A stretch of 64,000 nucleotides of DNA from Cryptomeria japonica (GCF_030272615.1 NC_081410.1:566885152-566949151), one strand, 5' to 3'; shown: positions 47,988 through 59,949, numbered from the stretch's first letter. Made by a program: numbers and translations. The notes: generated by a model not told the origin, from the letters alone.

Positions 47988-49796
47988 TTTGGTTAGCATA
48001 AAATAGGTTTTGAAGGGGCCCTGAAACCCTTTACAACAAAGAGCTATCAATGAAAAATACACTGGACTACTAGAAAAAAGACATAAGTTTTAGAAAGGAC
48101 GTCAAACCTTCTGGACTTACGGGTCTAGATCCCAAAATAAAGGCTGCAAAGGAAATAAACAAAAAGCACAATAGCTACCACACATAAAACACCAATTGCC
48201 AATCAAGAATACAACATTACAAACATGGTTGACCAAACAAACTATTTAAAACAACAACCAAAACCTCAAAAAACATAGATCAAGGGTATATCAGGCACCC
48301 TTAGCCAACCAAAAGGGTTTTCCCAAGCTCCCAACACCTATAACAACTTCTCTGAGCAATAGCAAGCCAAACCTAGGCCTAGCCTAAAACAATAACTTGC
48401 CAAAATGGGCCGTTGAAAAATTTTAGCATCCAGTCTGTCCCTAGCAAGAATTTAAAGAGACATGGGGTTTTTTCAGGCTCCCTCAACCTCGAAGGTAGGT
48501 ATAATGAGGCTCCTAGAACTAGACGTAGGGTTTCTCTAGGCTCCATGAACCATTAAAACGAAAAGGAAAAAATCCATAAAGATAAGCACTAAGAAGAAAA
48601 CTAGATCTAGAGGAGAAATAGGAAAAAGCCAGATAGCCTCAGTCATACATGTGTGTTTAACTTGGCTCCCAAAACTAGAAAAACCCCAAATCATAACAAA
48701 ATAACTTGAAGGAACCAACTAGGAAACAAGGTTTTGTAAAGGAACCCATAAAATTTCACAAATAAAAACAATATGGTTTTTCCAGGCTCACTCAACCTAA
48801 AAAAACACTAGGAGATTGGGATTTGACAAGGAATCTAGACCCTTCTGTGAAGCGCCTCATGAAAAAAATAATAGGCAAACTCAATCAGCAACTCGAATAG
48901 AACTAGTCGGAAAGCACCTTCCTTCCTCTCCACCTCAATAGAAGATAGATCCACCTCAATAGGACATGAAAGAAAGTAGACAAAAAGCCTAGAATGTCCA
49001 CTTGTAGCTGGTAGAGCCCAAACCATTGCACCACACCTTGAAGTCTCCACCTCAATAGGAGAAAGGGCCACCTAAATAAGGCAAGGAGGAAAGAAGACCA
49101 AAATCCTTGAGACACCTCTCATAGTCCAACACAGAAGAATCCTCTCCACCTCTAAAGGAGAGAAAACCATTACAAAAAAAGCACCAAAAAACCAAGGAAG
49201 TAAAGCAGCAAAAAGCCCCTCCAAGAAACATCACATAAAAGAACATAGGGGTTACTCACACCAGAAACCAAAGGCTTCCCCCAAATCAAACACAAAAACA
49301 AGAAACATAACTAGACCCTGCTCCAAGCATCCAATAGGCACAACAAGGCCCAATCACCAATGAAAGACAACAAGGGCATATAAGGCAGAGAGGAAGGGAA
49401 AAAAATACCAAAGCTCCCTGCAGCAACACTGTTGCACACAAACACATCCAACCATTTCACACCCACATTAGCTGCAACACAGGACACCCAAGGAGAAAGT
49501 GAAACACTAAGAAAATCACATGGCACTCCATAATAGAAAATCCTAGTGTTCGTCAAAAAGACCAAGAAGAAAAAAGGGTCCACCAAACAAACAGAAAAAA
49601 GGTTCCCTTGGTCAAAACCCAACCGACCACTAGCAACGACCGACCAAACACCTATGAAATCCGACCCTACACCGAGCTGAAACCTGCTATCTCCATCATC
49701 ATCTTCAGAAGAAACATCCTCCTCCCCTAAAGAAGTCCTAGACCCAACACTCATGTCACTTCCACTCTCGATGTCCATCTTGATCACATCTATTTT
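47988..49796 (-). mobile_element. Non-LTR retroposon nested in Gypsy integrase
   Basis: A 1809-base insert bounded by a perfect 17-base target duplication, which is diagnostic of target-primed (LINE-type) integration. The minus strand is the sense strand: near its 5' end a frame at 49787-49311 (about 158 residues, ATG at 49778) opens with an acidic Ser-rich segment (MDIESGSDM, EEDVSSEDDD) followed by a hydrophobic stretch. The 3' end carries GGGTTTCAGGGCCCC and ends CTAACCAAA without a long poly(A). I see no reverse transcriptase, so it would rely on a LINE in trans. The 3' end resembles those of the relics at 3157, 11655 and 30380. Confidence 0.8.
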
Positions 49797-49813
49797 AAAA
49801 TTGCTACATTGTT
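49797..49813 (+). repeat. 17-bp target-site duplication, right
   Basis: Second copy of AAAATTGCTACATTGTT. The two copies overlap the Cys-x-x-Cys end of the Gypsy integrase zinc finger, so the insertion split that coding region. Confidence 0.95.
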
Positions 49814-50560
49814 GACATTAGGGGCACTTTTTATTAACGAAAGGAATCTTTTTCCATATATTTCCAATAATAGACCATAAAAAATTATTTTTGAACCAAA
49901 TATTAACCACCAAAATGGTCCCCAGAAGAAATTGAATGGCATTCTTCAAGGGTAATAGTGATCTCTAATTTTTTTATACAATGAAGAAGAAAACCATTAT
50001 ACATCTTCAATAAAAAATGTTATAAAGATAATGCAACATGCAATAAGATTGCATATAAGATCTTGAACATTCTTTGATGCAAGATTTGGGAAGGTATGAT
50101 CATGTCCAAATATTAGATTATATGGGACTACCATTCATTAGCATCTATATTAATGTAAAAATAAATCTTATAATATGTATCAAAAATAAATAGTGAAGTG
50201 ATATTATGAATAATAAATTGGTAATGCATAGATTATTTTTCAATGGATATAAGAGAATAAACACTTGTCATTGCATCCATATGTCAATTATATTTTCATG
50301 GAATAATATCTATTGTGTAATAAGAAGTCCTTTTATAGTGATAAGACTAATTCACAATATTGAAATAATTATTTTGTTTTTCCTTATAAGTTCTTTTGAC
50401 TTATTTTATAATCGACTATGAGACACCAAAGAAATGCAAGTGTTGATTTTTAAGAGATGAAGTCGCAAACAAACTAGCAATAATGGCTTTTTGATGTTCA
50501 TTGTAGTTACACTTGAACCAAATATAATTTTTAACAACAAAACCTATATTTCTTGAAAAG
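49814..50560 (-). pseudogene. Ty3/Gypsy RNase H and integrase zinc-finger relic (5' half)
   Basis: From 50560 downward on the minus strand: an A-I-I-A-S-L-F-A-T segment followed by HLHFFG (about 50500-50440), V-K-R-T-Y-K, then I-P-x-K-Y-N-x-H-x-D-A-M (about 50270), matching the Gypsy RNase H (E-Y-E-A-L, V-F-G-D-S, I-P-R-x-x-N-x-x-A-D-A-L-A). Then E-C-H-S, G-D-H-F-G-G (about 49930), Y-Y-W near 49880 and K-C-P-x-C-Q-Q-C at 49815, the H-H-C-C zinc finger of integrase. Stops and shifts are frequent. The reverse transcriptase proper is not visible further upstream. Confidence 0.8.
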
Positions 50561-51450
50561 TCAAGGAAACTTGATTTCAAGGCTTGGAATGGTTAGGTCA
50601 TAAGCCATTGATTTCACTTTGGGTTTGTTGTTTAGTGTTGTTTCATGAGGGGTTACAATGTATTTATTTTGGATTAGTAATGTAATGAACTAAATTATAA
50701 TATTTAACTTTAATTATGTATCATTTACCTACTTTTGGACTCGAACAACCTTCTTTTATAAAAAAAATTACAAAAAAAGTGGATAAATAGAAGAATTTAC
50801 TTCTAAATTATAGATTTTAGAGCGTGTAAATCTTGAAAATATGAAATGCAAAGATAGTGAATCTACACTTCACCATAAAAAAATTCACAATTTCATGAAA
50901 ATCCATGCTATCTTTAAGATTAAGAAACCATTAATAAGTGAAACAGTATAACACACTAGAAATTGCTCACATACAACTATGTATTCACACATCAATAGAG
51001 GTACATTTTCTTATTTTCTTAATGGAAATGACCTTGATATTTTTTAACTCCATACTTTGTAAAGGAAATACAAACTCAAATTATACTATTAAAAAGAAAT
51101 CAAGAAAATCGAACCAAAGAAAGTAGCTAGCTTTTCTTAAATCAAAACCATATACATAAATTTTTCCCAAGTAGCAAACATAAATTTATAGATACAACAA
51201 AGAAAAATTAACTAGGTCAATGTGCTTCTACGAGTCTTTCTCCACAAAAATTTTAAAGACATTTTTATCTCTTGTAGATTCCAATCATTTGTGTGATTTT
51301 AATGATTTTCTTTATCAATGTCGTGATATCATGTTATGAATACAGACTTGTAACCCAATTACTAAAGTACAAATGTCAAGGCAAAATATGGCATTTGAAA
51401 TTTTTTCATTTTCAAAATTGTCCACTAAGGACCAATTGATAATCTAGGAT
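50561..51450. other. AT-rich DNA, no feature recognised
   Basis: No domain or repeat relationship is visible. The left boundary of repeat E copy 2 may lie here, but copy 1 is cut by the window start so it cannot be fixed. Confidence 0.4.
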
Positions 51451-52046
51451 TCATATGAATATTTTCTTTTTGTGATATCTCTATCTCTCTACTTAGTAAC
51501 ATTCTCATATCTTTGAGTTGTATAATCCAATTGGGTTAAATCCCTTATGAACTAAGACCTCGGCCCATTTTTTGGGTTGGCTACCTAGTCAATCATTCCA
51601 GCATTTCTCAAATTATTTTACTATCCCCTCATCACTATTGCAAATAATTTATTCAATTAAGCCTTCCATGAGGATTTTGATGATAATTTTATCCACGATT
51701 TGATTTTAACCTTCTCCACCATTTCTCCACACTTTTTCTATCACTTTCTTGATTTAATAATTGTGCTAATGATAAATACCTAGTTACTACCTTATGCAAT
51801 GTGCACTTTACTTTGGTCAAAACTTTGTATATCCATTCATCTAAAATTTTTGCCTTGTTCTTCAAATCATTATGGTGTTCACTTATTCCTTGGCCATCAA
51901 TACTGGGTGTTATGGTATTTTTTGTTATGTTTTCCCATGCCAAACAATCCTCTTAATAAAATGGATCAATTGATCGATGTGATTTTCCTTTATTCCTTCA
52001 ACTTCTTCTAGTCTTTGCAAAGGATATCCTTGATTATTTCTAATCC
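51451..52046 (-). repeat. Repeat E, copy 2, first part
   Basis: Matches bases 1-560 closely, with about 38 extra bases near 51766-51803. The minus-strand frame 51943-51689 (84 residues) belongs to the same decayed gag-like reading as in copy 1. It is interrupted at 52046 by the LTR element that follows. Confidence 0.75.
52042..52046 (+). repeat. Target-site duplication AATCC, left
   Basis: AATCC here and at 61123-61127 flank the LTR element. The uninterrupted target is seen in repeat E copy 1 at about 556-563, where AATCC occurs once. Confidence 0.9.
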
Positions 52047-53207
52047 CGTTGGCATTTTTGATGTTTATGTTGTGATTGTCATTGATGGAAACACACTTGC
52101 ATTGAGATCCCCTTTATATGTATGAGCTAGAGCTCAACCGGTATCTGTTCCAACCGGTATGTTGTATTCTTGTCTTTAGACTATTGGTGATTTTGCAAAA
52201 AGTGTTTCCCGGTCTGAAGCGGCATGTCGACCCCAAGTAGTTCATAGATCTCAAGCGGTACGAGGGAGAAAATCGGCATAACACATTCTTACCAGTCTTC
52301 ATTTTTGTCAAACCCGCAACTGGTATTTTGTATGAACCGGTAATACTCTGTGTTGAGTTACCAGTTGACATTTTGTGATGAGTTACCAATCCACTGATTG
52401 TCCGACGGTGCCGACACACTGACGGTGCTTTTTGTGTCATTTTACTGAGTATGTATAGATTCATTGAACCTAGGAAATTGAAATGTAATCCTATTAGACC
52501 GACATGAAATTAGATTCCTTCATAAGGACATCATGTCTAGGGTTCTAGGTTGTTGTTGAAAGTTTTTGTTTGTGCTAGGGTTTAAGGTGGTTGATGAGTT
52601 GTTGTAAGAGCAATCTTATCAAAGAAGATCAAGTTGTAACTGAGTGAGAGATAGAGAAGACTGAAGTAATGCTGGAATGCATTAGCTGTGAGCTATACTG
52701 GATCTAACCAAGCAATCTATGCTATCTGATAGATCACACACTTGTTGATTACTCACCTCTTTGACAAGTCTGTAGCCCTTAACTGGGTAGGCTCAGAGTA
52801 GCCTTTGTAAAATCCTCTAACAAGGTGGTTCACCTCTGTGAATCTAAAATCCTCTAGCAAGGTAGTCCTTGATCAGACTTGTCTCCTAGTAGAGATTGAG
52901 ATTCCTAACAGGATCTGTTTTGGTGAAGAACATTGTAAGACCTTAACCGGTCTGATTTCTATTTTGCAGATAGTGACTTGTGAGTTCCATCTCACCGTGG
53001 TTTTTCCCATTTGGGTTTCCACGTCAAATATCTTGTGTTATGGTTGCATTGCTTTTGTGGGTGAAATTTTTATTTGCATTTTGGTTTGCTTGTGTGATAA
53101 CTGGTCTGTCTGTTAAGCTGTCTTACCAGTTTATCTTTAGACTGTTTAAGTGTTTAAGTGTAGTGTTTTTTGGTATACTAATTTACCCCCCCTCTTAGTA
53201 TTCATCA
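52047..53207 (+). mobile_element. 5' LTR
   Basis: Begins CGTTGGCA (a decayed TGTTGGCA) and ends ATTCATCA. It carries many CCGGT/ACCGG words and is followed directly by the primer binding site. Confidence 0.9.
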
Positions 53208-53209
53208 AT

Positions 53210-53221
53210 TGGTATCAGAGC
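53210..53221 (+). promoter_or_regulatory. Primer binding site, tRNA-iMet
   Basis: TGGTATCAGAGC, a perfect 12-base match to the usual plant initiator-Met primer site, two bases after the 5' LTR. Confidence 0.9.
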
Positions 53222-53257
53222 CTACCTTTCTATAAGTTTAACCACTTGGAAAGAGAT

Positions 53258-54535
53258 ATGAGGGAATACACCTTGAGGGAACTTACTCAATGACTCACTT
53301 AGTCTGAGCAAGCCTATGATGATCTTATGGTCAAATACAAGGCATCTCAAGCAAAAATGAGAGAACATGTAGAAAAGCTGATGGAGCTATCTGAAAATAG
53401 TTTTGTAGATGAAGTAGATATGGAAGCCATGATAGCAAAATTAAATAAGCTGAATGATTCAAACTCCAATATGAGAAAGGAGATGAAAGGACTGACTATT
53501 CTATTTAGTCAAGAGCTTGAGAACCGGAGGAAAGCTGAAGATCTGGTGAAGGACAGAGATCATGAGATCTCCAAGTTGAAACAAGAGATTAGTGCACTGA
53601 CTGCTCACCTTCATGATAGCAGAATGGAAAAAGAAGGAGTACAAGATGAACTGAACATAGCCATCTCTGAAAATGCAAGCCTAATGGAGACAAATACTGC
53701 TATTTCCAAAGAACTCTCTGAGTCAAAGGAAATACTTGCTAAGTTCAACAAGAGCACTATCAAGCTAGAGAAAAAACTTGAGTCATCTAGACCGGCAAAG
53801 AATACCAATGGACTTGGTTTCTTTGGTCATGAGGAAGGAGAATTCTTAGGAACAAATGCTGAAACATCAAAGAAGCAACCAACATTCAAAGGAAAAGGTA
53901 AGAAAAAATTCAAACCTATTTGCGTTAACTGTCTTAAAGAAGGACACATTGCCAATGTATGTAGGAGCAAAGCCTACAATAATTTTCCTTACTTTATTAA
54001 CAATACACCTAGATCCAATAAGTTCAATGGTCATTGTTATGCATGCAACAAGTTTGGTCATAGAGCATCTAAATGCAGGTCTGTCATGAACAACAACGAC
54101 AGATATCCTCAGAGGACCCAAGGAGCTGGTCTGGAATCTTTTGTGAACCAGAACCACAACCGGTTTAATGTCTTTAATCATCAGCCAAGAAGCAATGGCT
54201 ATCAACCGGTAATTTGATGGAGAGCAAACTGTTGGGTTTGTCATGGTCATGGTCACACTGCTGCTACATGCAGTAGGAAGAATGGAAACATGAACAATGG
54301 ACCTTGGAGAGCACCTAGAATGATTTGCTATCATTGCAACAAACCAGGTCATGCGGCAAGATTCCGCAGAAGCAGAAAGAGTGTATCTGATGATATACCG
54401 GTCACTCCGGAAGGAGAAATTGATGTTGAAATAGTTCAAGCGGACATGAACAAAACTTGGAGGAAGAAACCAACAATGTTGGAAGAGGAACCGGTTTCTG
54501 CACCTAGTGTGGAAATATCGAAACCGGCAAACTAA
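53258..54535 (+). pseudogene. gag-like protein with coiled coil and four CCHC zinc knuckles, broken
   Basis: One frame from ATG 53258 to TAA 54533 is interrupted by TGA 53291, TAG 53300 and TGA 54215. The open part 53327-54217 has a long heptad-rich coiled coil (about 53330-53790), then S-R-P-A-K-N-x-x-G-L-G-F, a motif seen before the zinc knuckle in plant Copia gags. Knuckles C-x2-C-x4-H-x4-C start near 53921, 54035 and, after the TGA, 54230. A fourth near 54327 has lost its last Cys (Phe). Most plant Copia gags have one knuckle. The capsid-like N-terminal half usual in gag is missing. The minus-strand frame 54631-53867 is its shadow. Confidence 0.75.
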
Positions 54536-54984
54536 AACTTCAAAAGGCTTAGGGGGAGCAAATGGCAAAATGTTTTCGAACCCCCAGTTTACACCGGTAA
54601 AAGACCTTAACCAGTATGTGATACCTGTCACTTGGCAGAAGATCGGAAATGATAAAAAGGCAAATTAGGGTTTATGCCCTAATAGAGGAGCATTAATGGC
54701 GGTAGGTGAGAGACATGTATAAAAGCATTTTTCAAATCATTTCTCACTATTTGTTTTCGAGTGAAGAAAAGTGTTTCAAAGAGAAGAGCAAAGAAAAGGC
54801 GATTTGAGCTGAGATTTCAAGAAATTGACAAATCGCGAAGGAGATTCAAATTCAAATTGCAAATGCTCAAGTGGAGAACACAAAGCGACGATTCAACAAC
54901 CGACGAAATGTGGAGTGAAGGAGAATCAGAAAGCCCTAAATTCATATTTTAAAGGTATTTCTCGAGCTCTTAAAATATTCTACA
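54536..54984 (+). other. Spacer between gag and passenger ORF
   Basis: Contains an AGGGGGAG purine tract near 54551 and a TATAAAAGC word near 54718, about 270 bases before the ATG at 54985. A second, internal promoter for the passenger ORF is possible. Short frames here have no recognised domain. Confidence 0.4.
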
Positions 54985-55389
54985 ATGGCTTTTGCATCTC
55001 ATACCAGTTCTAGTGCATCCATTGAGTCTAAAAGTTTCATTCAAAGGAAGTCAAAGTATAATCCCCTATCACAAGTTCTAGTTGGAGTGATAGTAGAAGA
55101 GGGAATTTATGACTATATTGATTGCAAGATTGAAGACCTAGGGTCTCTAGCCATCCACTCCTAGCTAGGTCTATTTTGTAGAAAGGATAAGAAAATCAAA
55201 CCGAAATATAGTATCTTAGAGAAGAAGAAACTCCATAATGTTGTATATTTTTTGGAAGACTTTACAGAGGATCTTATTAGGATCATTTTGAGCAGAGTCC
55301 ATGGTGACAAGATGTGCCTAGAGAGGACGCATGATATCACGCCATAGGCAATTCATCTAGTCACTGGTTTCTGCAACACAGGGGAAGTG

Positions 55390-56665
55390 CAAGCCCTAAG
55401 GACAATAAGCAAAATGAAAATGTCAAGGCTCACCGGTTCAGTGAGCGATTCATGAGGCATGACTGTTAACTCCATCAAGGATGATCTGGTTAAGTATGCC
55501 TGCATGGTGATAGGCTACCGAACATTCTCTGCTAGCAGAATTAACTCTGTATCTGATGCAGCGGTAAATGCCACTTACTGGATGATTAAAGAGGATGCAT
55601 TATTTGACCTGTGCACCGGTATGCAGAGGCAACTCTTGTCTAATATGAAGTTGATCAAATAGGATAATGCACTGAGATTCAAGTTCGGACAACTATTGGT
55701 TGGGTTGTTCTTCTATTTCCAAGGCTACTTTCCTAGAGTAGGAGATGTCTAGTGGTCTCCTGACCAACAGGTAACCAAGTAGATCAAGGAAAGCATTCAA
55801 GCAATCGGAACCGGTTATCCTAATGTACTGAACAAGTATTTTGATGAGTTCAGATGAAAAATGAGTCAAAGGATGAGGATCTCAGGTGACGTCATCAAGA
55901 AATATGAAGATGACATCTGTTTCACCATCCTGGTGGACAAATGCTTAATGGAGGCTGTTGAGCCTAGAATGGAAGAAGTGGAGCCAATGGGCTATGAGGT
56001 GATGTATGATATGCTGGAAGGGTATGCCTCAACCCTTATTACCTCACCTCTTGATCCTAAGGCAAAGAGGACCGGAACCTATCTGGAAAGGATTGCACGG
56101 GTTGAGGAACCCTCTGTTAAGAAAGGAAAAGAACCAGTAGCAAAGAAGGCAAAGGAAGTACCTGTAGCATCGACACTGGCTACTACTACAACTCCAAGAG
56201 TGACCAAGCGGTCACCTGCAAATAAGAAACCGGAAGTGGCACCGACAAAAGTCTTTGAAAGAAAAAGGAAAAATAAGTCAAATGAACCAGACTCTAAAGA
56301 GACTGAGTTTGAAGAGATACCATAGAAGGCCAGACAGACGAAGAAGATGAAGAAGAATGAACTGGCAGCGTCTGCACTGGTAAATATTGATATCTCCTCA
56401 TATAAACCTTTGACACATTGTCAAAGAATAATAAAGAATATTAGGAGAAAATTACTTCATGACTTAGTAGATTATTATGATGATTTTAGTGATGAGGAGA
56501 AAGAAGAAGTACTATAGGAGATTATTATTTATTTGTGTAAGAATGACTGGCGCCATTAGAGATTAAATCTCAGACACCAGATTCCTTATATAAGGCATTA
56601 GATAATAAATGGTGCATTGCCATAGAAAAAGAATAGGAGATTAGGAAGAAAGTCTTTGCACAGTA
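55390..56665 (+). repeat. 1276-bp tandem duplication, unit 1
   Basis: Almost identical to 56666-57941: I count about ten differences. The junction sits at a five-base AGT(G/A)C word present at both ends. The period is not a multiple of three. Confidence 0.95.
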
Positions 56666-57941
56666 CAAGCCCTAAGGACAATAAGCAAAATGAAAATGTC
56701 AAGGCTCACCGGTTCAGTGAGCGATTCATGAGGCATGACTGTTAACTCCATCAAGGATGATCTGGTTAAGTATGCCTGCATGGTGATAGGCTACCGAACA
56801 TTCTCTGCTAGCAGAATTAACTCTGTATCTGATGCAACGGTAAATGCCACTTACTGGATGATTAAAGAGGATGCATTATTTGACCTGTGCACCGGTATGC
56901 AGAGGCAACTCTTGTCTAATATGAAGTTGATCAAATAGGATAATGCACTGAGATTCAAGTTCGGACAACTATTGGTTGGGTTGTTCTTCTATTTCCAAGG
57001 CTACTTTCCTAGAGTAGGAGATGTCTAGTGGTCTCCTGACCAACAGGTAACCAAGTAGATCAAGGAAAGCATTCAAGCAATCGGAACCGGTTATCCTAAT
57101 GTGCTGAACAAGTATTTTGATGAGTTTAGATGAAAAATGAGTCAAAGGATGAGGATCTCAGGTGACATCATCAAGAAATATGAAGATGACATCTGTTTCA
57201 CCATCCTGGTGGACAAATGCTTAATGGAGGCTGTTGAGCCTAGAATGGAAGAAGTGGAGCCAATGGGCTATGAGGTGATGTATGATATGCTAGAAGGGTA
57301 TGCCTCAACCCTTATTACCTCACCTCTTGATCCTAAGGCAAAGAGGACCGGAACCTATCTAGAAAGGATTGCACGGGTTGAGGAACCCTCTATTAAGAAA
57401 GGAAAAGAACCGGCAGCAAAGAAGGCAAAGGAAGTACCTGTAGCATCGACACTGGCTACTACTACAACTCCAAGAGTGACCAAGCGGTCACCTGCAAATA
57501 AGAAACCGGAAGTGGCACCGACAAAAGTCTTTGAAAGAAAAAGGAAAAATAAGTCAAATGAACCAGACTCTAAAGAGACTGAGTTTGAAGAGATACCATA
57601 GAAGGCCAGACAGACGAAGAAGATGAAGAAGAATGAACTGGCAGCGTCTGCACTGGTAAATATTGATATCTCCTCATATAAACCTTTGACACATTGTCAA
57701 AGAATAATAAAGAATATTAGGAGAAAATTACTTCATGACTTAGTAGATTATTATGATGATTTTAGTGATGAGGAGAAAGAAGAAGCACTATAGGAGATTA
57801 TTATTTATTTGTGTAAGAATGACTGGCGCCATTAGAGATTAAATCTCAGACACCAGATTCCTTATATAAGGCATTAGATAATAAATGGTGCATTGCCATA
57901 GAAAAAGAATAGGAGATTAGGAAGAAAGTCTTTGCACAGTA
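56666..57941 (+). repeat. 1276-bp tandem duplication, unit 2
   Basis: Head-to-tail copy of unit 1. Both units share the same stops, for example after MKLIK, and the same frameshift before LYKAL, so the ORF was already dead when the duplication happened. Confidence 0.95.
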
Positions 57942-58323
57942 CTTTCTCAACCTCTCAAACTCACAATTATTTGATGTTTTGGACCAAAATAAAGGACTCT
58001 TCTTCACAAGGAGAAGAAGACTCTGGCTGTTAGAGGGAAGAGTTGATGATGTTGAAAAAGACACTCATTAGTATATGGATCATGCTATCCATGCTCACAA
58101 AGCACGTATGGCCAACTTGCAAGCAGAAAAAGAACCAGTTATATCCAAACCGGATGAAGTTTTTGATGAAGAAGGAAACCTGGTTGAAGAACCAATCGAC
58201 ACTATTGATGTCGATGCCCTAGATGTAGAAGATGTCACTCAGGACATACCTTCTGAGGGAACAGGACAGGTGCAACAGGCCGAACAGGGCAGTGAGCAAG
58301 CCGAGGATAGACAGGAAGCGGCT

Positions 58324-58758
58324 AAGGAATAGATAGAGAAGAAGAAGAGGGATGAAGATGAGAAAAAGCGGAAAGAGGAAGAGAAGAGAAAAGAGGAAGA
58401 GGAGAAAAGAATAGATGAAGAGAAAAAGAAGCAAGAAGATGAGAGGAAAAAGAAAGAAGAAGAGGATAAGGAAGAAAAGAAGAAGAAGGAAGAGGAAAAG
58501 AAGAAGAAGAAAGAGGAAGATAAAGAAAAGGAAAAGTGGAAGCAAGAAGAAAAGAAGAAGAAGGAAGAGGAAGAGAAAGAAGAGGTGAAGAGGAAGGAAG
58601 CTGAGAGGAAAAGGAAAGAAGAGGAAGACAAGGAACAAGAAAAGAAGAAGGAAGTAGAGAAAAAGAAGAAGGAAGAAAAAGACAAGGCAGCGGAGAAAAG
58701 CAAAGTGGAGAAAAAGAAAGCAGAAGAGGACAAGGCAACGGAAGCGGTGAAGAGCACA
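58324..58758 (+). repeat. Near-polypurine tract encoding a K/E-rich helix
   Basis: About 435 bases almost entirely A and G on the + strand, encoding about 145 residues dominated by K, E, R and D in an i, i+4 pattern that would suit a single stable alpha helix. The three long minus-strand frames here are shadows made of Ser, Phe and Leu. Confidence 0.85.
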
Positions 58759-59949
58759 TAGATGGAAACTCCGAAGGCAACCAAGAGTCAAGCCAAACCG
58801 GCTGATATCACCAGTCCTATCGATCTCCAGTCTGCAAGTGAATCAGAGCTAATGTAGAGCATCAAGGTTGCTCAAGAGCGCCTTGAAATCATTTGAAGGA
58901 AAAAGGAGCAAGATATAATTCAAGCGGCTGTAGACACCCTTACCAGTTTGATCCTTGGTACCAATCTTCCCAACACTGAATCATCACTAGCAAAGCTTAA
59001 GCTAGTATGTACAGTAATGGATGATCAAGTGCAGAGCCTGGAAGAAGCAGCTGAGGCAAATGTCAAGAAAGAGCATCAAAAGGCTCTTAACATTGCTCTA
59101 GTGAAGAAGTTGAATGAACTCCGGTCTGAACTGCTGAAAGACCAAAAGGATATAAGGGACGCTTTGGATGAGGGAAATTTTCTACTAAGCAAAATATGTC
59201 AACCCCATCTATTCTATGATGATGTGCTAGCTCAGAATCAAAAGCTTCAAACGGACTTATAGTCTTACTTGAGCACATTTAAGCCACCTTATGATTCCTT
59301 TGCAACTTATGGGCAAACCGTTCACCGGTTTCACATCCAGACAGCCAAAATGGAGCAAGAGATCAACACACGGTCTAGAGATTTGCAGGAGCTTCAACTA
59401 GTTCTACTCCCACATTTGCAAATTCTTTAGAACTGTTATCTGAACCTAGATGCCTTGACAGTTACACAGGAAATGAGCACAGTTGATGCCATGGAAGAAC
59501 ATGCCTCCCAGATGCAAATAGAGAAAGAAGTGGTCACCTCCCTATTGAGTCCTGGTCTCTATCAATGAAATAATTTTTGGAGGACTATAAATTGGTTTTT
59601 GACAAGTATTGTTCCTTGTTGTCATAAACTTTTATTATTTTAATATCAAATGGAAATAGGGTTGTTCAGCGGTACTTTGTCATTGTTGGCAAAGGGGGAG
59701 AAGAACTCTATCTATTTTGGAGAAGTATAGGGGAGAAGTATCTGGCTTTAAAATTTTGCTATATGCTTTGATATATGCTATATGCTCTGATATCTCAATG
59801 TTTATGCTCTATATGCAAAATTGCTATACATTGTATTGATTAAGGGATAGTGTATATGCTTAGGGGGAGAAATTTTGTTAATGGCATGTTTTTGTTGTAA
59901 AACACTTAGATGTCAAAATTTTATTTTCCTAAGTGTTGCCATCAATGCC

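Larger units (their letters stand above)
54985..59568 (+). pseudogene. Passenger ORF family, copy B (unknown multi-domain protein, broken)
   Basis: Read from ATG 54985, the main frame holds an N-terminal region with IKPKYSILE (55197), HLVTGFCNTGEV (55350), VIGYRTFSASRINSVSDA (55510), FDLCTGMQRQL and FGQLLVGLFFYF. Then comes YEDDICFTILVDKCLMEAVEP (55900), a basic K/R/T linker (56110-56300) and a helical segment (DYYDDFSDEEKEE, 56475). After a 1276-base tandem duplication there is an acidic stretch (58140-58330), an extreme K/E-rich segment (58324-58758) and a C-terminal helical domain (58860-59568). The same order occurs in copy A at 25119-28302. At least ten in-frame stops and a frameshift near 56570 and 57845 disable it. 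No family is recognised. Confidence 0.65.

Noticed and set aside
50206-50421. + strand ORF of 71 residues
   Set aside because: Shadow of the Gypsy RNase H relic on the minus strand.
53867-54631. Minus-strand ORF of 254 residues
   Set aside because: It lies antisense to the zinc-knuckle gag, whose motifs explain the sequence. No recognisable protein on the minus strand.
58219-58791. Minus-strand ORFs of 152-190 residues rich in Leu, Phe and Ser
   Set aside because: They are the complement of the near-polypurine tract on the + strand. Composition alone keeps all three frames open.
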